Assembly: GCA_900545455.1 (NCBI GenBank)
Contig: UQZF01000054.1
Coordinates: 1-14,680, forward strand
DNA length: 14,680 bases
Direction: 5' to 3'
DNA from: an uncultured Eubacteriales bacterium
Lineage (GTDB): Bacteria > Bacillota > Clostridia > Lachnospirales > Lachnospiraceae
Within the stretch, counting starts at the first letter, position 1. Each line of letters opens with the position of its first letter. Positions 5,726-13,149 of the stretch are shown one piece after another. The translations under genes and the position numbers were made by a program. The notes beneath the pieces were generated by a model. It saw only the letters and a list, made by a program, of their open reading frames with translations, ran no database searches and was not told where the DNA came from.

Positions 5726-8197
5726 ATGAAGCACAGAAGGAGTATGTTATTTGTTGTTATGGCTGCACTTGTGATGCTGTGCAGCGCATGTGCAAAGGGC
5801 GGTGCCGATGACACAAATATCGGTGATGAAGTTACGACTAACAGCACAGACATAACCCGCGGCACGGAGAACAGTTCTTCCGGCACTGAGAAAGGGAATG
5901 ACGATGCCGTATCGGACAACACGGATGCGGATGCCGACGGAGATATAATTCTGTCAGAGCAGGGTGAGCAGTACTACTATTATGTTGCGGAGCATCTGCT
6001 TGAAAATGAGAACGAGGCTGCCAACATATTCGATGGCTCATGGTGCCTTGGCGAGAACGGATTGTATTATGATGTCTCGACGCTCTCTGAGGACGGTACA
6101 AGATATGAGAATGAACTTTATTATATAAGCTATGAGAACATCAAAAAGCTGGATGATACCGACACCATGCTCCTTGCGTGCACGGAAAAAGGGGACAAAC
6201 TTGGAGCACTTAGCGAGAAGCTTGAGTATGATGAGCTCGAAGGAAAAACAATCGGCGGGATAAGTGCGTATGGGGATGGATTTGCTGTCCTGTTATGGGT
6301 AAACAATGGGGAGAGCCTGCAAAGTGTGGAAATGGCATATTTTGATGGAAATAATGAGCTTGTGGAAATAAGGGATGTCACCGAAAAAATGCAGAAAGCC
6401 AATGAACTGCTTGCCGAGGAGGGCGGCGGAATCAACAGGATTGATGTGTTCAAGCGTGATGAGGGAAATATATTCTGCGTGAGATTTGACATAAGGGGAG
6501 ATGCAAAGATGTGCATATTTGCCGAGGATGTCGACGAGGTTAGAAAGCTTGTCCTCGATTACAAGGTGGGCGGCATCGTGTACGACGGCAAGGATAATTT
6601 GGGCTGGATACATAAAGGCGGAGACGACGGGCAGCGTTTTGTGAGCTTCAATGTCGTGAGTGGGGAAAGCAGGGAGCTTACATTTGGCGGCATGAAGGAA
6701 TCGGCATCGATATATGGAGGCAATGACGAGGGATGGCTGTGGTCGCAGGCTGGGCTGTACGGCTTTGACATGGCAGGCGGAAGTCTCAAGCCGATAGTGA
6801 AGTGGAAGAACACGGGAGTAAAAAACGGACTGTTTGAGAAGCTTCGTGTTGCTGAGGATGGAAGCGTGTACGGCGCTAAGCTGACGGGAAACAGCATTGT
6901 GCTGTACTGCATGCAGAACTCAGGTGTTGTGTATAATGATGAAAAGACGGTGTTGAAGCTTGCGGTGTCAAAACATTCAAGCAGCGATTTCGAGACTCTT
7001 GTAAGGGATTTTAACGCGTCAAACAGTATGTATAATGTTGAGCTGATCGAATATGATGACAGCTATGCTTTCATGACGAGCCTTACCTCAAAGGATGGCG
7101 CGGATATGATAAGCACGGACATTATAGACATGGAGCAGTTTGCCGAGAAGGGCTACACGGCTGATTTGTATGAGTTTTTGAACAGCACTGACAGCGTTGT
7201 AAAGGCTGAAGATATTATCGAGAGCATAAGGAATGTGTACACGTTTGACGGAAAGCTCGCCGCACTTCCTGTCACGTTCTATCCGATAGTGCTTTTGGGC
7301 GGGGATGAATTTAATTCTGAGAGCTGGAATATTGATGAATTTATAGGTCTCATAGAGAGAAATGACAGGGCAGTCACCAACTTTATGGAAAATGTTGTCG
7401 ATTATCAATTCGATTTGGCATGGATATATTGGGACGGCATGAAGAATGAGCTGATTGAGTGGAAAAATATGGAGGCACATTTTGACAATGCCGATTTTGT
7501 AAGGTTTTTAAACGCCCTTAAAAATTACGAGCCGCCGATGCCGACGGACGATTACAGTGTGTCACAGTCGGTGTATTGGAAGAACGGGCAGATTTATCTG
7601 TACAAACAATACCTGTGGTCACCTTTGTGGCTTCAGTATGCGCGTGCTGTCATGGAAAATGACAATCCGGTCATACTCGGCTATCCGACGGAGAACGGCT
7701 CGGCTTTCCCGATTGTATCAGGCAACAGTATGGCTATAAGTGCGAAGAGCAGCAATAAGGAGGGCGCATGGCAGTTCATACAGTATGTCCTAAAAAACAG
7801 TGACGTGCTCACTGACAGTCAGGTGACAATGATGGATTTCCCGGTGTATATTCCTCTGCTGAATGAGCTGCTCGATGAAGCCTCGGTTAAGACCTATAAG
7901 CGGGATGAGAACTATGAGATAGTCACCGATAAGGACGGAAATCCGGTTGAAAAGTCAATCACGGAATATTCATCGCGCGGAGAGGGTGCGGTATCGGTTC
8001 CGATATATGCGTTGACTGACGAGGACAGGGAGGTTTTGTGGTATATATTTGACAATATCGGAATGATTGGCAACGCTTCCTCGCCTACCGATGAGATGTT
8101 TGACGAGGAGATTGAGGCGTTCCTAGACGGCATCCGGACGGCGGAGCAGACGGCTAAGATGCTGCAGGACAGGATGACACTTATGCTGGAAGAATAG
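5726..8197 (+). CDS. Large lipoprotein with C-terminal extracellular solute-binding domain
   Basis: An 823-residue secreted lipoprotein. The N-terminus has basic residues, a hydrophobic core (about 7-18) and a lipobox-like CSAC with Cys22 as the probable lipidation site; Cys at -3 is unusual. Residues 24-73 are a Thr/Ser/Asp/Gly-rich linker. Residues about 75-400 form an unassigned beta-rich region with repeated strand-turn pieces (YYYVAEHLLENE, DGFAVLLWVNNG, DNLGWIHKGG, EGWLWSQAGLYGFD) that could be a propeller-like sensor domain. From about 405 (KTVLKLAVSKHSSSDFETLV) the pattern is that of family 1 solute-binding proteins: FETLVRDFNASN, GADMISTDIIDMEQF, DGKLAALPVTFYP and a late AWQFIQYVL. 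Normal solute-binding proteins are 400-550 residues, so this is enlarged at the N-terminus. No ABC permease or ATPase is adjacent. GAGGAGG (5712-5718) supports the start. The ligand cannot be inferred. Confidence 0.8.
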   Translation: MKHRRSMLFVVMAALVMLCSACAKGGADDTNIGDEVTTNSTDITRGTENSSSGTEKGNDDAVSDNTDADADGDIILSEQGEQYYYYVAEHLLENENEAANIFDGSWCLGENGLYYDVSTLSEDGTRYENELYYISYENIKKLDDTDTMLLACTEKGDKLGALSEKLEYDELEGKTIGGISAYGDGFAVLLWVNNGESLQSVEMAYFDGNNELVEIRDVTEKMQKANELLAEEGGGINRIDVFKRDEGNIFCVRFDIRGDAKMCIFAEDVDEVRKLVLDYKVGGIVYDGKDNLGWIHKGGDDGQRFVSFNVVSGESRELTFGGMKESASIYGGNDEGWLWSQAGLYGFDMAGGSLKPIVKWKNTGVKNGLFEKLRVAEDGSVYGAKLTGNSIVLYCMQNSGVVYNDEKTVLKLAVSKHSSSDFETLVRDFNASNSMYNVELIEYDDSYAFMTSLTSKDGADMISTDIIDMEQFAEKGYTADLYEFLNSTDSVVKAEDIIESIRNVYTFDGKLAALPVTFYPIVLLGGDEFNSESWNIDEFIGLIERNDRAVTNFMENVVDYQFDLAWIYWDGMKNELIEWKNMEAHFDNADFVRFLNALKNYEPPMPTDDYSVSQSVYWKNGQIYLYKQYLWSPLWLQYARAVMENDNPVILGYPTENGSAFPIVSGNSMAISAKSSNKEGAWQFIQYVLKNSDVLTDSQVTMMDFPVYIPLLNELLDEASVKTYKRDENYEIVTDKDGNPVEKSITEYSSRGEGAVSVPIYALTDEDREVLWYIFDNIGMIGNASSPTDEMFDEEIEAFLDGIRTAEQTAKMLQDRMTLMLEE

Positions 8198-8223
8198 AAA
8201 ATAATAAAAATTTCAAATAATAC

Positions 8224-8252
8224 TTGCATTCCGCATTCCGCCATGTTATAAT
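8224..8252 (+). promoter_or_regulatory. Strong extended -10 promoter for rplS
   Basis: TTGCAT (8224-8229), a 17-nt spacer and a perfect TATAAT (8247-8252) preceded by TG at 8244-8245 (extended -10). The predicted start is near 8259, giving a leader of about 75 nt before rplS. This gives rplS its own transcription unit, as expected since the trmD terminator and the insert separate it from the upstream operon. Confidence 0.9.
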
Positions 8253-8258
8253 TTCGAA

Positions 8259-8334
8259 TGTTGTGAATATAGCTCGATGTTCCTCTGGTACGAAAGGGTA
8301 TTAATGAACATCAAAATTTTAAGGAGGCTCACAA
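8259..8334 (+). promoter_or_regulatory. Structured rplS 5' leader, probable L19-type ribosomal leader
   Basis: GATGTTC (8276-8282) pairs perfectly with GAACATC (8306-8312), enclosing a short CTCT/AGGG helix (8283-8286 with 8295-8298) capped by GGTACGAA. The element lies directly ahead of AAGGAGG (8321-8327) and the rplS ATG. A cis-regulatory leader upstream of the L19 gene is catalogued in Rfam (L19_leader) for low-GC Gram-positives, and position, size and the two-helix shape agree. I cannot score it against the covariance model. Binding of L19 to this RNA as feedback control is the presumed role. Confidence 0.65.
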
Positions 8335-8682
8335 ATGAACGATATTATTAAGAAGATTGAAGACGCTCAGTTAAAGGAATCTGTTGCAGATTTCAACGTA
8401 GGTGATACAGTTAAGGTATCAGCTAAGATTAAGGAAGGTAACCGTGAGAGAATCCAGGTATTCGAGGGTACCGTAATCAAGAGACAGGGCGGAAGCTCAA
8501 GAGAGACTTTCACAGTTAGAAAGCTTTCTAACGGTGTAGGCGTTGAGAGAACATGGCCATTACATTCCCCAACTATCGAGAAGATCGAGGTTGTAAGAAC
8601 AGGTAAGGCTAGAAGAGCTAAGTTATTCTACTTAAGAGACAGAGTAGGTAAGGCAGCTAAGGTTAAGGAGCTTGTAAAGTAA
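8335..8682 (+). CDS. rplS: 50S ribosomal protein L19
   Basis: A 115-residue protein of the bL19 family, at the 30S-50S interface. Recognisable segments are FNVGDTVKVSAKIKEGNRER, then IQVFEGTVIKRQGG, and TFTVRKLSNGVGVERTWPLH followed by SPTIEKIEV. The basic C-terminus RTGKARRAKLFYLRDRVGKA is also typical. Length is normal. Start by AAGGAGG 7 nt upstream. Codon use (mostly AAG, AGA, TTA, GTA) resembles rpsP and marks high expression. It forms a single-gene unit between its own promoter and a terminator. Confidence 0.98.
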   Translation: MNDIIKKIEDAQLKESVADFNVGDTVKVSAKIKEGNRERIQVFEGTVIKRQGGSSRETFTVRKLSNGVGVERTWPLHSPTIEKIEVVRTGKARRAKLFYLRDRVGKAAKVKELVK

Positions 8683-8710
8683 TATAACTTTATATGTAAT
8701 ATGACCATAG

Positions 8711-8741
8711 AGGGAATGTCAGTGTGGCATTCCCTTTTCTT
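8711..8741 (+). terminator. Intrinsic terminator after rplS
   Basis: AGGGAATG (8711-8718) pairs with CATTCCCT (8728-8735); the stem extends inward by a U-G and a C-G pair to leave a 5-nt loop. It is followed by a T-rich run (8735-8741). It lies 28 nt after rplS and 35 nt before lepB. The T-run is short and interrupted by a C, so partial read-through into lepB is plausible. Confidence 0.85.
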
Positions 8742-8776
8742 CAATCATCCGAAAATTTGACATTATGGGAGAGAGT

Positions 8777-9385
8777 ATGGCAGAATTTGAGATTTATCGC
8801 AGAGAGAAGAAGTATCATATACATGAGATAATACTTAAATGGATTGTAGATATAATTATGGTTGTGTGCCTGTCCTTTATTCTGGCGACATACATGCTTG
8901 GCAAGACGACGGTTGTCGGACATTCGATGGAGCCGACCTTGGAGAACGCCGACAGTCTGCTTATAGATAAGGTGAGTTACTGTTTTAAGGAGCCGGAGCG
9001 CTATGATGTCGTTGTGTTTGTGCCGAACATTGCAAATGTGTCAAAGTATTATGTGAAGAGAATTGTCGGTCTGCCGGGCGAGACGGTGCAGATTATTGAC
9101 GGGCTTGTGTACATCAACGGGAAACCGTTAGAGGACGATGTGATATACGGCTTTGGATTTAAGGATGAAGATGGCAACGAGATAGAGCCCGAGAAGATAT
9201 ACAATGCGGGTCTTGCATCGGAGCCGATCACTTTAGGATATGATGAATATTTTGTCCTTGGGGACAACAGAAACAACAGCGAGGACAGCCGATTTGCGAA
9301 TGTTGGAAATGTAAAGTATTCCTCCATTATAGGACGTATATGGGCTGTGTCGTCACCGTTTGGAAGAATGGGACTTGTAAAATAG
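8777..9385 (+). CDS. lepB: Signal peptidase I
   Basis: A 202-residue type I signal peptidase (S26 family) that cleaves signal peptides from exported proteins outside the membrane. One N-terminal transmembrane anchor lies at about 19-42 (ILKWIVDIIMVVCLSFILAT). The catalytic serine is S50 in GHSMEPTL (box B) and the general-base lysine is K94 in YYVKRIVGLPGE (box D); box E is GDNRNNSEDSR (162-172). Gram-positive enzymes of this single-anchor form are usually 170-200 residues. An in-frame ATG at 8765 would add four residues but has no ribosome binding site, while GGGAG (8767-8771) sits 5 nt before ATG 8777, so I chose 8777. rbgA follows after 22 nt. No convincing promoter separates it from the rplS terminator. 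Confidence 0.95.
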   Translation: MAEFEIYRREKKYHIHEIILKWIVDIIMVVCLSFILATYMLGKTTVVGHSMEPTLENADSLLIDKVSYCFKEPERYDVVVFVPNIANVSKYYVKRIVGLPGETVQIIDGLVYINGKPLEDDVIYGFGFKDEDGNEIEPEKIYNAGLASEPITLGYDEYFVLGDNRNNSEDSRFANVGNVKYSSIIGRIWAVSSPFGRMGLVK

Positions 9386-9407
9386 AATTTTAAAGGAGTA
9401 AGCGTAC

Positions 9408-10253
9408 ATGAATATACAGTGGTACCCGGGTCATATGACCAAGGCGAAGCGAATGATGCAGGAGGACATCAAGCTCATTGATCTTGTGATTGAGCTTGTC
9501 GATGCGAGACTGCCTTTATCGAGCCGCAATCCGGATATTGATGAGCTGGGAAAAAATAAGGCAAGGCTGATACTTTTAAACAAGCATGACCTTGCGGACG
9601 AGAAGATAAATGACGCATGGGTTGAGTATTTTAAGGCGAAGGGAATCCATGCCGTCAAGATTAATGCTAAGAACGGAAACGGCTTGAAGTCAATTCAGGG
9701 CGTGATAAATGGGGCGTGCAGGGAGAAAATCGAGAGGGACAGAAAGAGAGGAATACTCAACCGCCCGATAAGAGCGATGGTTGTCGGGATTCCGAATGTC
9801 GGCAAATCTACCTTTATAAATGCCTATGCGGGGCGTAACTGTGCCAAGACGGGCAACATGCCGGGCGTAACCAAAGGAAAGCAGTGGATAAGGCTTAACA
9901 AGAATGTCGAGCTTTTGGACACGCCGGGAATACTCTGGCCTAAGTTTTCCGATGAGCAGGTGGGCATAAGACTTGCGCTTGTCGGTTCAATCAACGACCA
10001 GATTATCAATATGACGGAGCTCTCATACGAGCTCATCAAGTTCATGGCGGCCAATTATCCGGGAAGGCTTGCGGACAGATACGGGGTTGACGAGACGAAG
10101 GAGCCTCACGAAGTGCTCGCTGACATAGCGGTTGCGAGAGCCTGCCTGAAAAAGGGCGGAGAGCCTGACGAGGAGAAGGCGATTAAGCTTCTTTTTGACG
10201 ATTTCAGAAGCGGCAAGATGGGAAGAATTTCGCTCGAGAAGCCGGAGCAGTAA
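9408..10253 (+). CDS. rbgA: Ribosome biogenesis GTPase RbgA (YlqF)
   Basis: A 281-residue circularly permuted GTPase: G4 NKHD (58-61) and G5-like NAKNG (86-90) come before G1 GIPNVGKST (127-135), G2 PGVT (152-155) and G3 DTPG (171-174). The N-terminal MNIQWYPGHMTKAKR is the RbgA/YlqF signature. In Bacillus subtilis RbgA is essential for late 50S assembly. The C-terminal helical region (about 185-281) is the ANTAR-like RNA-contact domain. Length matches the Bacillus protein. AAAGGAG (9392-9398) precedes the ATG by 9 nt. The rplS-lepB-rbgA-rnhB order is conserved in clostridia. Confidence 0.97.
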   Translation: MNIQWYPGHMTKAKRMMQEDIKLIDLVIELVDARLPLSSRNPDIDELGKNKARLILLNKHDLADEKINDAWVEYFKAKGIHAVKINAKNGNGLKSIQGVINGACREKIERDRKRGILNRPIRAMVVGIPNVGKSTFINAYAGRNCAKTGNMPGVTKGKQWIRLNKNVELLDTPGILWPKFSDEQVGIRLALVGSINDQIINMTELSYELIKFMAANYPGRLADRYGVDETKEPHEVLADIAVARACLKKGGEPDEEKAIKLLFDDFRSGKMGRISLEKPEQ

Positions 10254-10271
10254 GATAAGCGGCACGGGTGG

Positions 10272-10302
10272 TTGAGAAATTCATTATATGGGAAAATACA
10301 AT
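10272..10302 (+). promoter_or_regulatory. Possible weak promoter ahead of rnhB
   Basis: In the 75-nt gap after rbgA, TTGAGA (10272-10277) and TACAAT (10297-10302) each match consensus at 5 of 6 positions, but their spacing is 19 nt, longer than the 17-nt optimum. If used, it would give rnhB and the FliK-like/FlhB-like pair a transcript separate from lepB-rbgA. There is no terminator in the gap, so co-transcription with rbgA is also likely. Confidence 0.3.
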
Positions 10303-10328
10303 AAACAGGATGAGGTCATATTGATTCT

Positions 10329-11087
10329 ATGGAAGAAAAAATAAGTGCGGTTAAGGATTTATTTGAGAATGCCGATGAAAATACTGTAAGGGAATTGATT
10401 AAGGAGTACGGGGCATCCGAGAAGGCAGGCATAATCAAGCTTGTTGAGAAATACACTAAGCAGCTTGAAAAGCTCGAGGCAGAGCGCATGCGTGTCGAGA
10501 ATATGCTTGCTTTTGAGAAGGAAAACAGCATGTACGCGAATATATGCGGAATCGACGAGGCAGGGCGCGGCCCGCTCGCAGGTCCGGTTGTAGCGGCGGC
10601 TGTTGTGCTTCCAAAGGATGCGAGGATTCTCTATGTTAACGACTCAAAGCAGCTCTCCGAGAAAAAGAGGGAGGAGCTCTATGGCGTCATAATGAAGGAA
10701 GCGATAAGTGTCGATGTCGGAATTGCCTCGCCTGCAAGAATTGATGAGATTAACATTCTTCAGGCTGATTATGAGGCGATGCGCGATGCGGTGTCTAAGC
10801 TGAGCGTACAGCCTGATTTGCTGTTAAATGATGCGGTAATCATTCCGGGACTTGACATGAAGCAGATTTCAATAATCAAGGGTGATGCAAAGAGCCTCTC
10901 GATTGCGGCGGCGAGCATCATCGCCAAGGTTACGAGGGACAGAATGATGTATGAGTATGACAAGCTCTATCCTGAGTACGGATTTGCATCCAACAAGGGC
11001 TATGGCTCACAGGCGCACATTGCGGCACTCAAAGAGTACGGACCGTGCCCGATACACAGAAATTCATTTATCGGAAACTTTGTATAA
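10329..11087 (+). CDS. rnhB: Ribonuclease HII
   Basis: A 252-residue RNase HII, which cuts RNA in RNA-DNA hybrids and removes single ribonucleotides misincorporated in DNA. The catalytic domain starts at ICGIDEAGRGPLAGPVVAAA (72-91), with D76 and E77 the first two metal ligands; D168 (LLLNDAV) and D204 (SIIAKVTRDRMM) complete the DEDD set. GFASNKGYGSQAHIAAL (218-234) and HRNSF near the C-terminus are typical. An extra N-terminal helical region of about 70 residues, with a coiled-coil-like stretch 38-66, is the extension also found in Bacillus RnhB. The ATG at 10329 has only a distant AGGATGAGG (10307-10315), 13 nt away, so initiation may be modest; no better in-frame start was found. Confidence 0.95.
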   Translation: MEEKISAVKDLFENADENTVRELIKEYGASEKAGIIKLVEKYTKQLEKLEAERMRVENMLAFEKENSMYANICGIDEAGRGPLAGPVVAAAVVLPKDARILYVNDSKQLSEKKREELYGVIMKEAISVDVGIASPARIDEINILQADYEAMRDAVSKLSVQPDLLLNDAVIIPGLDMKQISIIKGDAKSLSIAAASIIAKVTRDRMMYEYDKLYPEYGFASNKGYGSQAHIAALKEYGPCPIHRNSFIGNFV

Positions 11088-11108
11088 AAAGACATGAGGA
11101 GGTACGTC

Positions 11109-12815
11109 ATGAATATTAACATGAGCGGAATGGCGAAGGGTAATTCTCCTGTGAATATTAATGTACATCCTAATATACATGGCACACAGCCGACTGTAAC
11201 CGTAAGCGGAAGCCAGTCGGCTAATGCCGCACTTACGATACTGCGTTCGCTGACCAACGGCGAGACATTTTCAGCCAATATCACGGATGTCAACGGCAGC
11301 GCAGTTACGATTACCTTAGATGGTGGACAGTCTTTTACAGCGAATCTGCTGAACAACACAGCGTACAATATAGGTGACAGGGCAAGCTTCATAATTATGG
11401 ACAACACGGGGGACAGCATTGTCTTAAAGGCGGCTGTGATGAAGGAGACTGCATTCGAGACGGCTATGATTAACCGCTCGCTCGATGCGGCAGGGCTCGC
11501 TCAGACGATAAAGAATCGTGAGATGGTGCTCGAGCTTATGCACAACGGAATGCCTATAGGGAAGGATGCACTGCTTGAAATGGCAAAGGAGCTCAGCCTG
11601 CATCCTGATGCCGATATGCGCGATATAGTGGCTTTGAAGAGAATGGGCGTTGAGATTACGGATTCCGACATCAAGTCATATCAGAACTATAAGGAATACA
11701 ACGGTGCAATGCAGGCAGATATAGACAGCATAGTCAAGGGGCTGACCGATTCGGTAAAGACACCTGAGAATCTCGGTGATGTGGTGAGAATACTTCTTGC
11801 AGGGACGGATGCCGCGCAGGGCGATGCGACTGCGGGTGAGTCCTTAAAAGCGCAGGCTGGAGCGGATGGAACAAATACTGCCGCAGACAGTGCAGCACGT
11901 TCAGATAATTCCGGCACAGCAGGCAGCGCGTCCGCCTCGGGCACGGGTGCACTTTTGCAGGACGGCGGATTTGGCGGCGGGATAAAGGAGCTTGCAGATA
12001 GTGTTGTAAAGTCGTTAGAGACTATGGTTGAGAACAACAACGCAGCCACGGGGAAGAACGCAGAGAATGCGGTTAAGCTTCCCGACAAGCTTTTGAACGC
12101 CTCGAATTTGCAGGATTTCATGGCACAGCTTGCGGATGTGCTTGATAAGCTTGAGAGTGAACCGCTTTTAAAGAAGAAGCTCGGCGAGCTTGTGAAGGGC
12201 GACAAGGTGACAAGGCTTTTGTCGGAGCTTGCTAGGGATACCTTCAGCATGAAGCCGTCGGATGTGAAGAACGAGGAAGCTGTGAAGGAGCATCTTGCAA
12301 GGACACTCACGAAGCTTAACTCATTGAGCGAATATGCGGCATCAAGCCAGAACTACGCGCTTGGAAATGCTGCGACGGGTATGAGCGGCAACATGGAATT
12401 TCTCAACAATATGAACCAGTTCATGTCTGCGGTGCAGATACCGCTCAGGCATATAGGTGAGCATGGCGAGGGCGAGCTGTATGTCTACAGCAAAAAGCGT
12501 GCAAAGCAGGAGGATGACACGGTCAAGGCATTCCTGCATCTCGACATGGAACATCTTGGAGCACTTGACATATATGTGACCTTGAAGGGCAGTAATGTGA
12601 CGACGAATTTTAAGGTAGAGGATGAGAGTGTGCTTGAGTTTCTTGAAAGCAATATGGAACTGCTGACAAAGCAGTTAAATGATGACGGTTATAATGTGGC
12701 TGTCAATGTTTCGGAAGGCGACGATGGAGAGGGCTTTGATTTTGTCAAGGAGGTTCTCACACCCGAGCTTCCGGTAAACGAGGTGAAGAGGTTTAAGTTC
12801 GATGTCAAGGCTTAA
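11109..12815 (+). CDS. YlqG-like protein with FliK-type C-terminal domain
   Basis: A 568-residue protein of unproven function. Residues 440-540 resemble the FliK C-terminal (Flg_hook) domain: AFLHLDMEHLGALDIYVTLK (474-493), then NFKVEDESVLEFLESNMELL (500-519) and QLNDDGYNVAVNVSEGDD (522-539). This follows the family pattern L-x-P-E-x-LG-x-V-x-V with the helix-strand finish. Residues about 35-110 look like a small beta domain (VNGSAVTITLDGGQSFTANL); 115-230 are helical; 232-290 are an Ala/Gly/Ser/Asp-rich linker; 295-440 are helical. FliK measures hook length and switches flagellar export by contacting the FlhB cytoplasmic tail; an FlhB-tail homologue is the next gene. No signal peptide. ATG 11109 is chosen over ATG 11094 because the latter overlaps GAGGAGG (11096-11102), which lies 6 nt before 11109. 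The position equals ylqG of Bacillus. Confidence 0.75.
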   Translation: MNINMSGMAKGNSPVNINVHPNIHGTQPTVTVSGSQSANAALTILRSLTNGETFSANITDVNGSAVTITLDGGQSFTANLLNNTAYNIGDRASFIIMDNTGDSIVLKAAVMKETAFETAMINRSLDAAGLAQTIKNREMVLELMHNGMPIGKDALLEMAKELSLHPDADMRDIVALKRMGVEITDSDIKSYQNYKEYNGAMQADIDSIVKGLTDSVKTPENLGDVVRILLAGTDAAQGDATAGESLKAQAGADGTNTAADSAARSDNSGTAGSASASGTGALLQDGGFGGGIKELADSVVKSLETMVENNNAATGKNAENAVKLPDKLLNASNLQDFMAQLADVLDKLESEPLLKKKLGELVKGDKVTRLLSELARDTFSMKPSDVKNEEAVKEHLARTLTKLNSLSEYAASSQNYALGNAATGMSGNMEFLNNMNQFMSAVQIPLRHIGEHGEGELYVYSKKRAKQEDDTVKAFLHLDMEHLGALDIYVTLKGSNVTTNFKVEDESVLEFLESNMELLTKQLNDDGYNVAVNVSEGDDGEGFDFVKEVLTPELPVNEVKRFKFDVKA

Positions 12816-12829
12816 ATGCGGGAGGATGT

Positions 12830-13126
12830 ATGGATAAAAGACGTGAATTAAAGGACAGGCAGGCGATTGCACTCACCTATGAGCCTGGTACCTCGGCACC
12901 TACCATAGTTGCGGCGGGAAAGGGATATGTAGCCGATAAGATAATCGAGACGGCAAAGGAAAATGAGGTGCCGCTCTATGAGGACAGCGAGCTCTCAGAC
13001 ACTCTTATGCGCCTTCAGATAGGTGATACAATACCGCCTGAGCTTTACAAGGTTGTCGCCGACATTCTTATATTTGTCGACAGCATGGACAAGATAAAGG
13101 GAAAGCTTAATTCGGGAAAAAAGTGA
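12830..13126 (+). CDS. ylqH: YlqH-like stand-alone FlhB cytoplasmic-domain homologue
   Basis: A 98-residue soluble protein matching the C-terminal cytoplasmic half of FlhB/YscU export-switch proteins: AIALTYEPGTSAPTIVAAGK (13-31), then ADKIIETAKENEVPLYED (35-52) and DTIPPELYKVVADILIFV (66-83). In FlhB this part follows the self-cleaving NPTH motif, within NPTHYAVALKY-like sequence; here the equivalent place is DRQAIALTY, so NPTH is missing and there are no membrane segments. It therefore represents a permanently separated FlhB-CC-like piece. It lies 14 nt after the FliK-like gene with GGGAGG (12820-12825) 4 nt before its ATG, so the two are certainly co-expressed. Bacillus ylqH is the same type at the same locus. 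No other export-apparatus gene is nearby; function unknown. Confidence 0.9.
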   Translation: MDKRRELKDRQAIALTYEPGTSAPTIVAAGKGYVADKIIETAKENEVPLYEDSELSDTLMRLQIGDTIPPELYKVVADILIFVDSMDKIKGKLNSGKK

Positions 13127-13149
13127 AACAGGACTAAGGAAGTATAATT

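Noticed and set aside
8672..8700. TTGTAA-17-TGTAAT as a lepB promoter in the rplS 3' region
   Set aside because: Its transcript would start just ahead of the rplS terminator hairpin and the boxes are only fair matches in AT-rich sequence; not strong enough to list.
8765..8776. Upstream ATG for lepB
   Set aside because: No Shine-Dalgarno sequence precedes it, while GGGAG is correctly placed for the ATG at 8777.
8757..8786. Perfect TTGACA with CAGAAT as a lepB promoter
   Set aside because: With an 18-nt spacer the transcript would begin after the lepB start codon, so it cannot serve this gene.
11094..11108. Earlier ATG for the FliK-like gene
   Set aside because: This ATG is fused to the GAGGAGG ribosome binding site that serves the ATG at 11109.
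11687..12310. 207-codon minus-strand open frame inside the FliK-like gene
   Set aside because: Its Ser/Ala/Pro-rich translation is the expected antisense of an Ala/Gly/Ser/Asp-rich linker and helical region, with no recognisable family.
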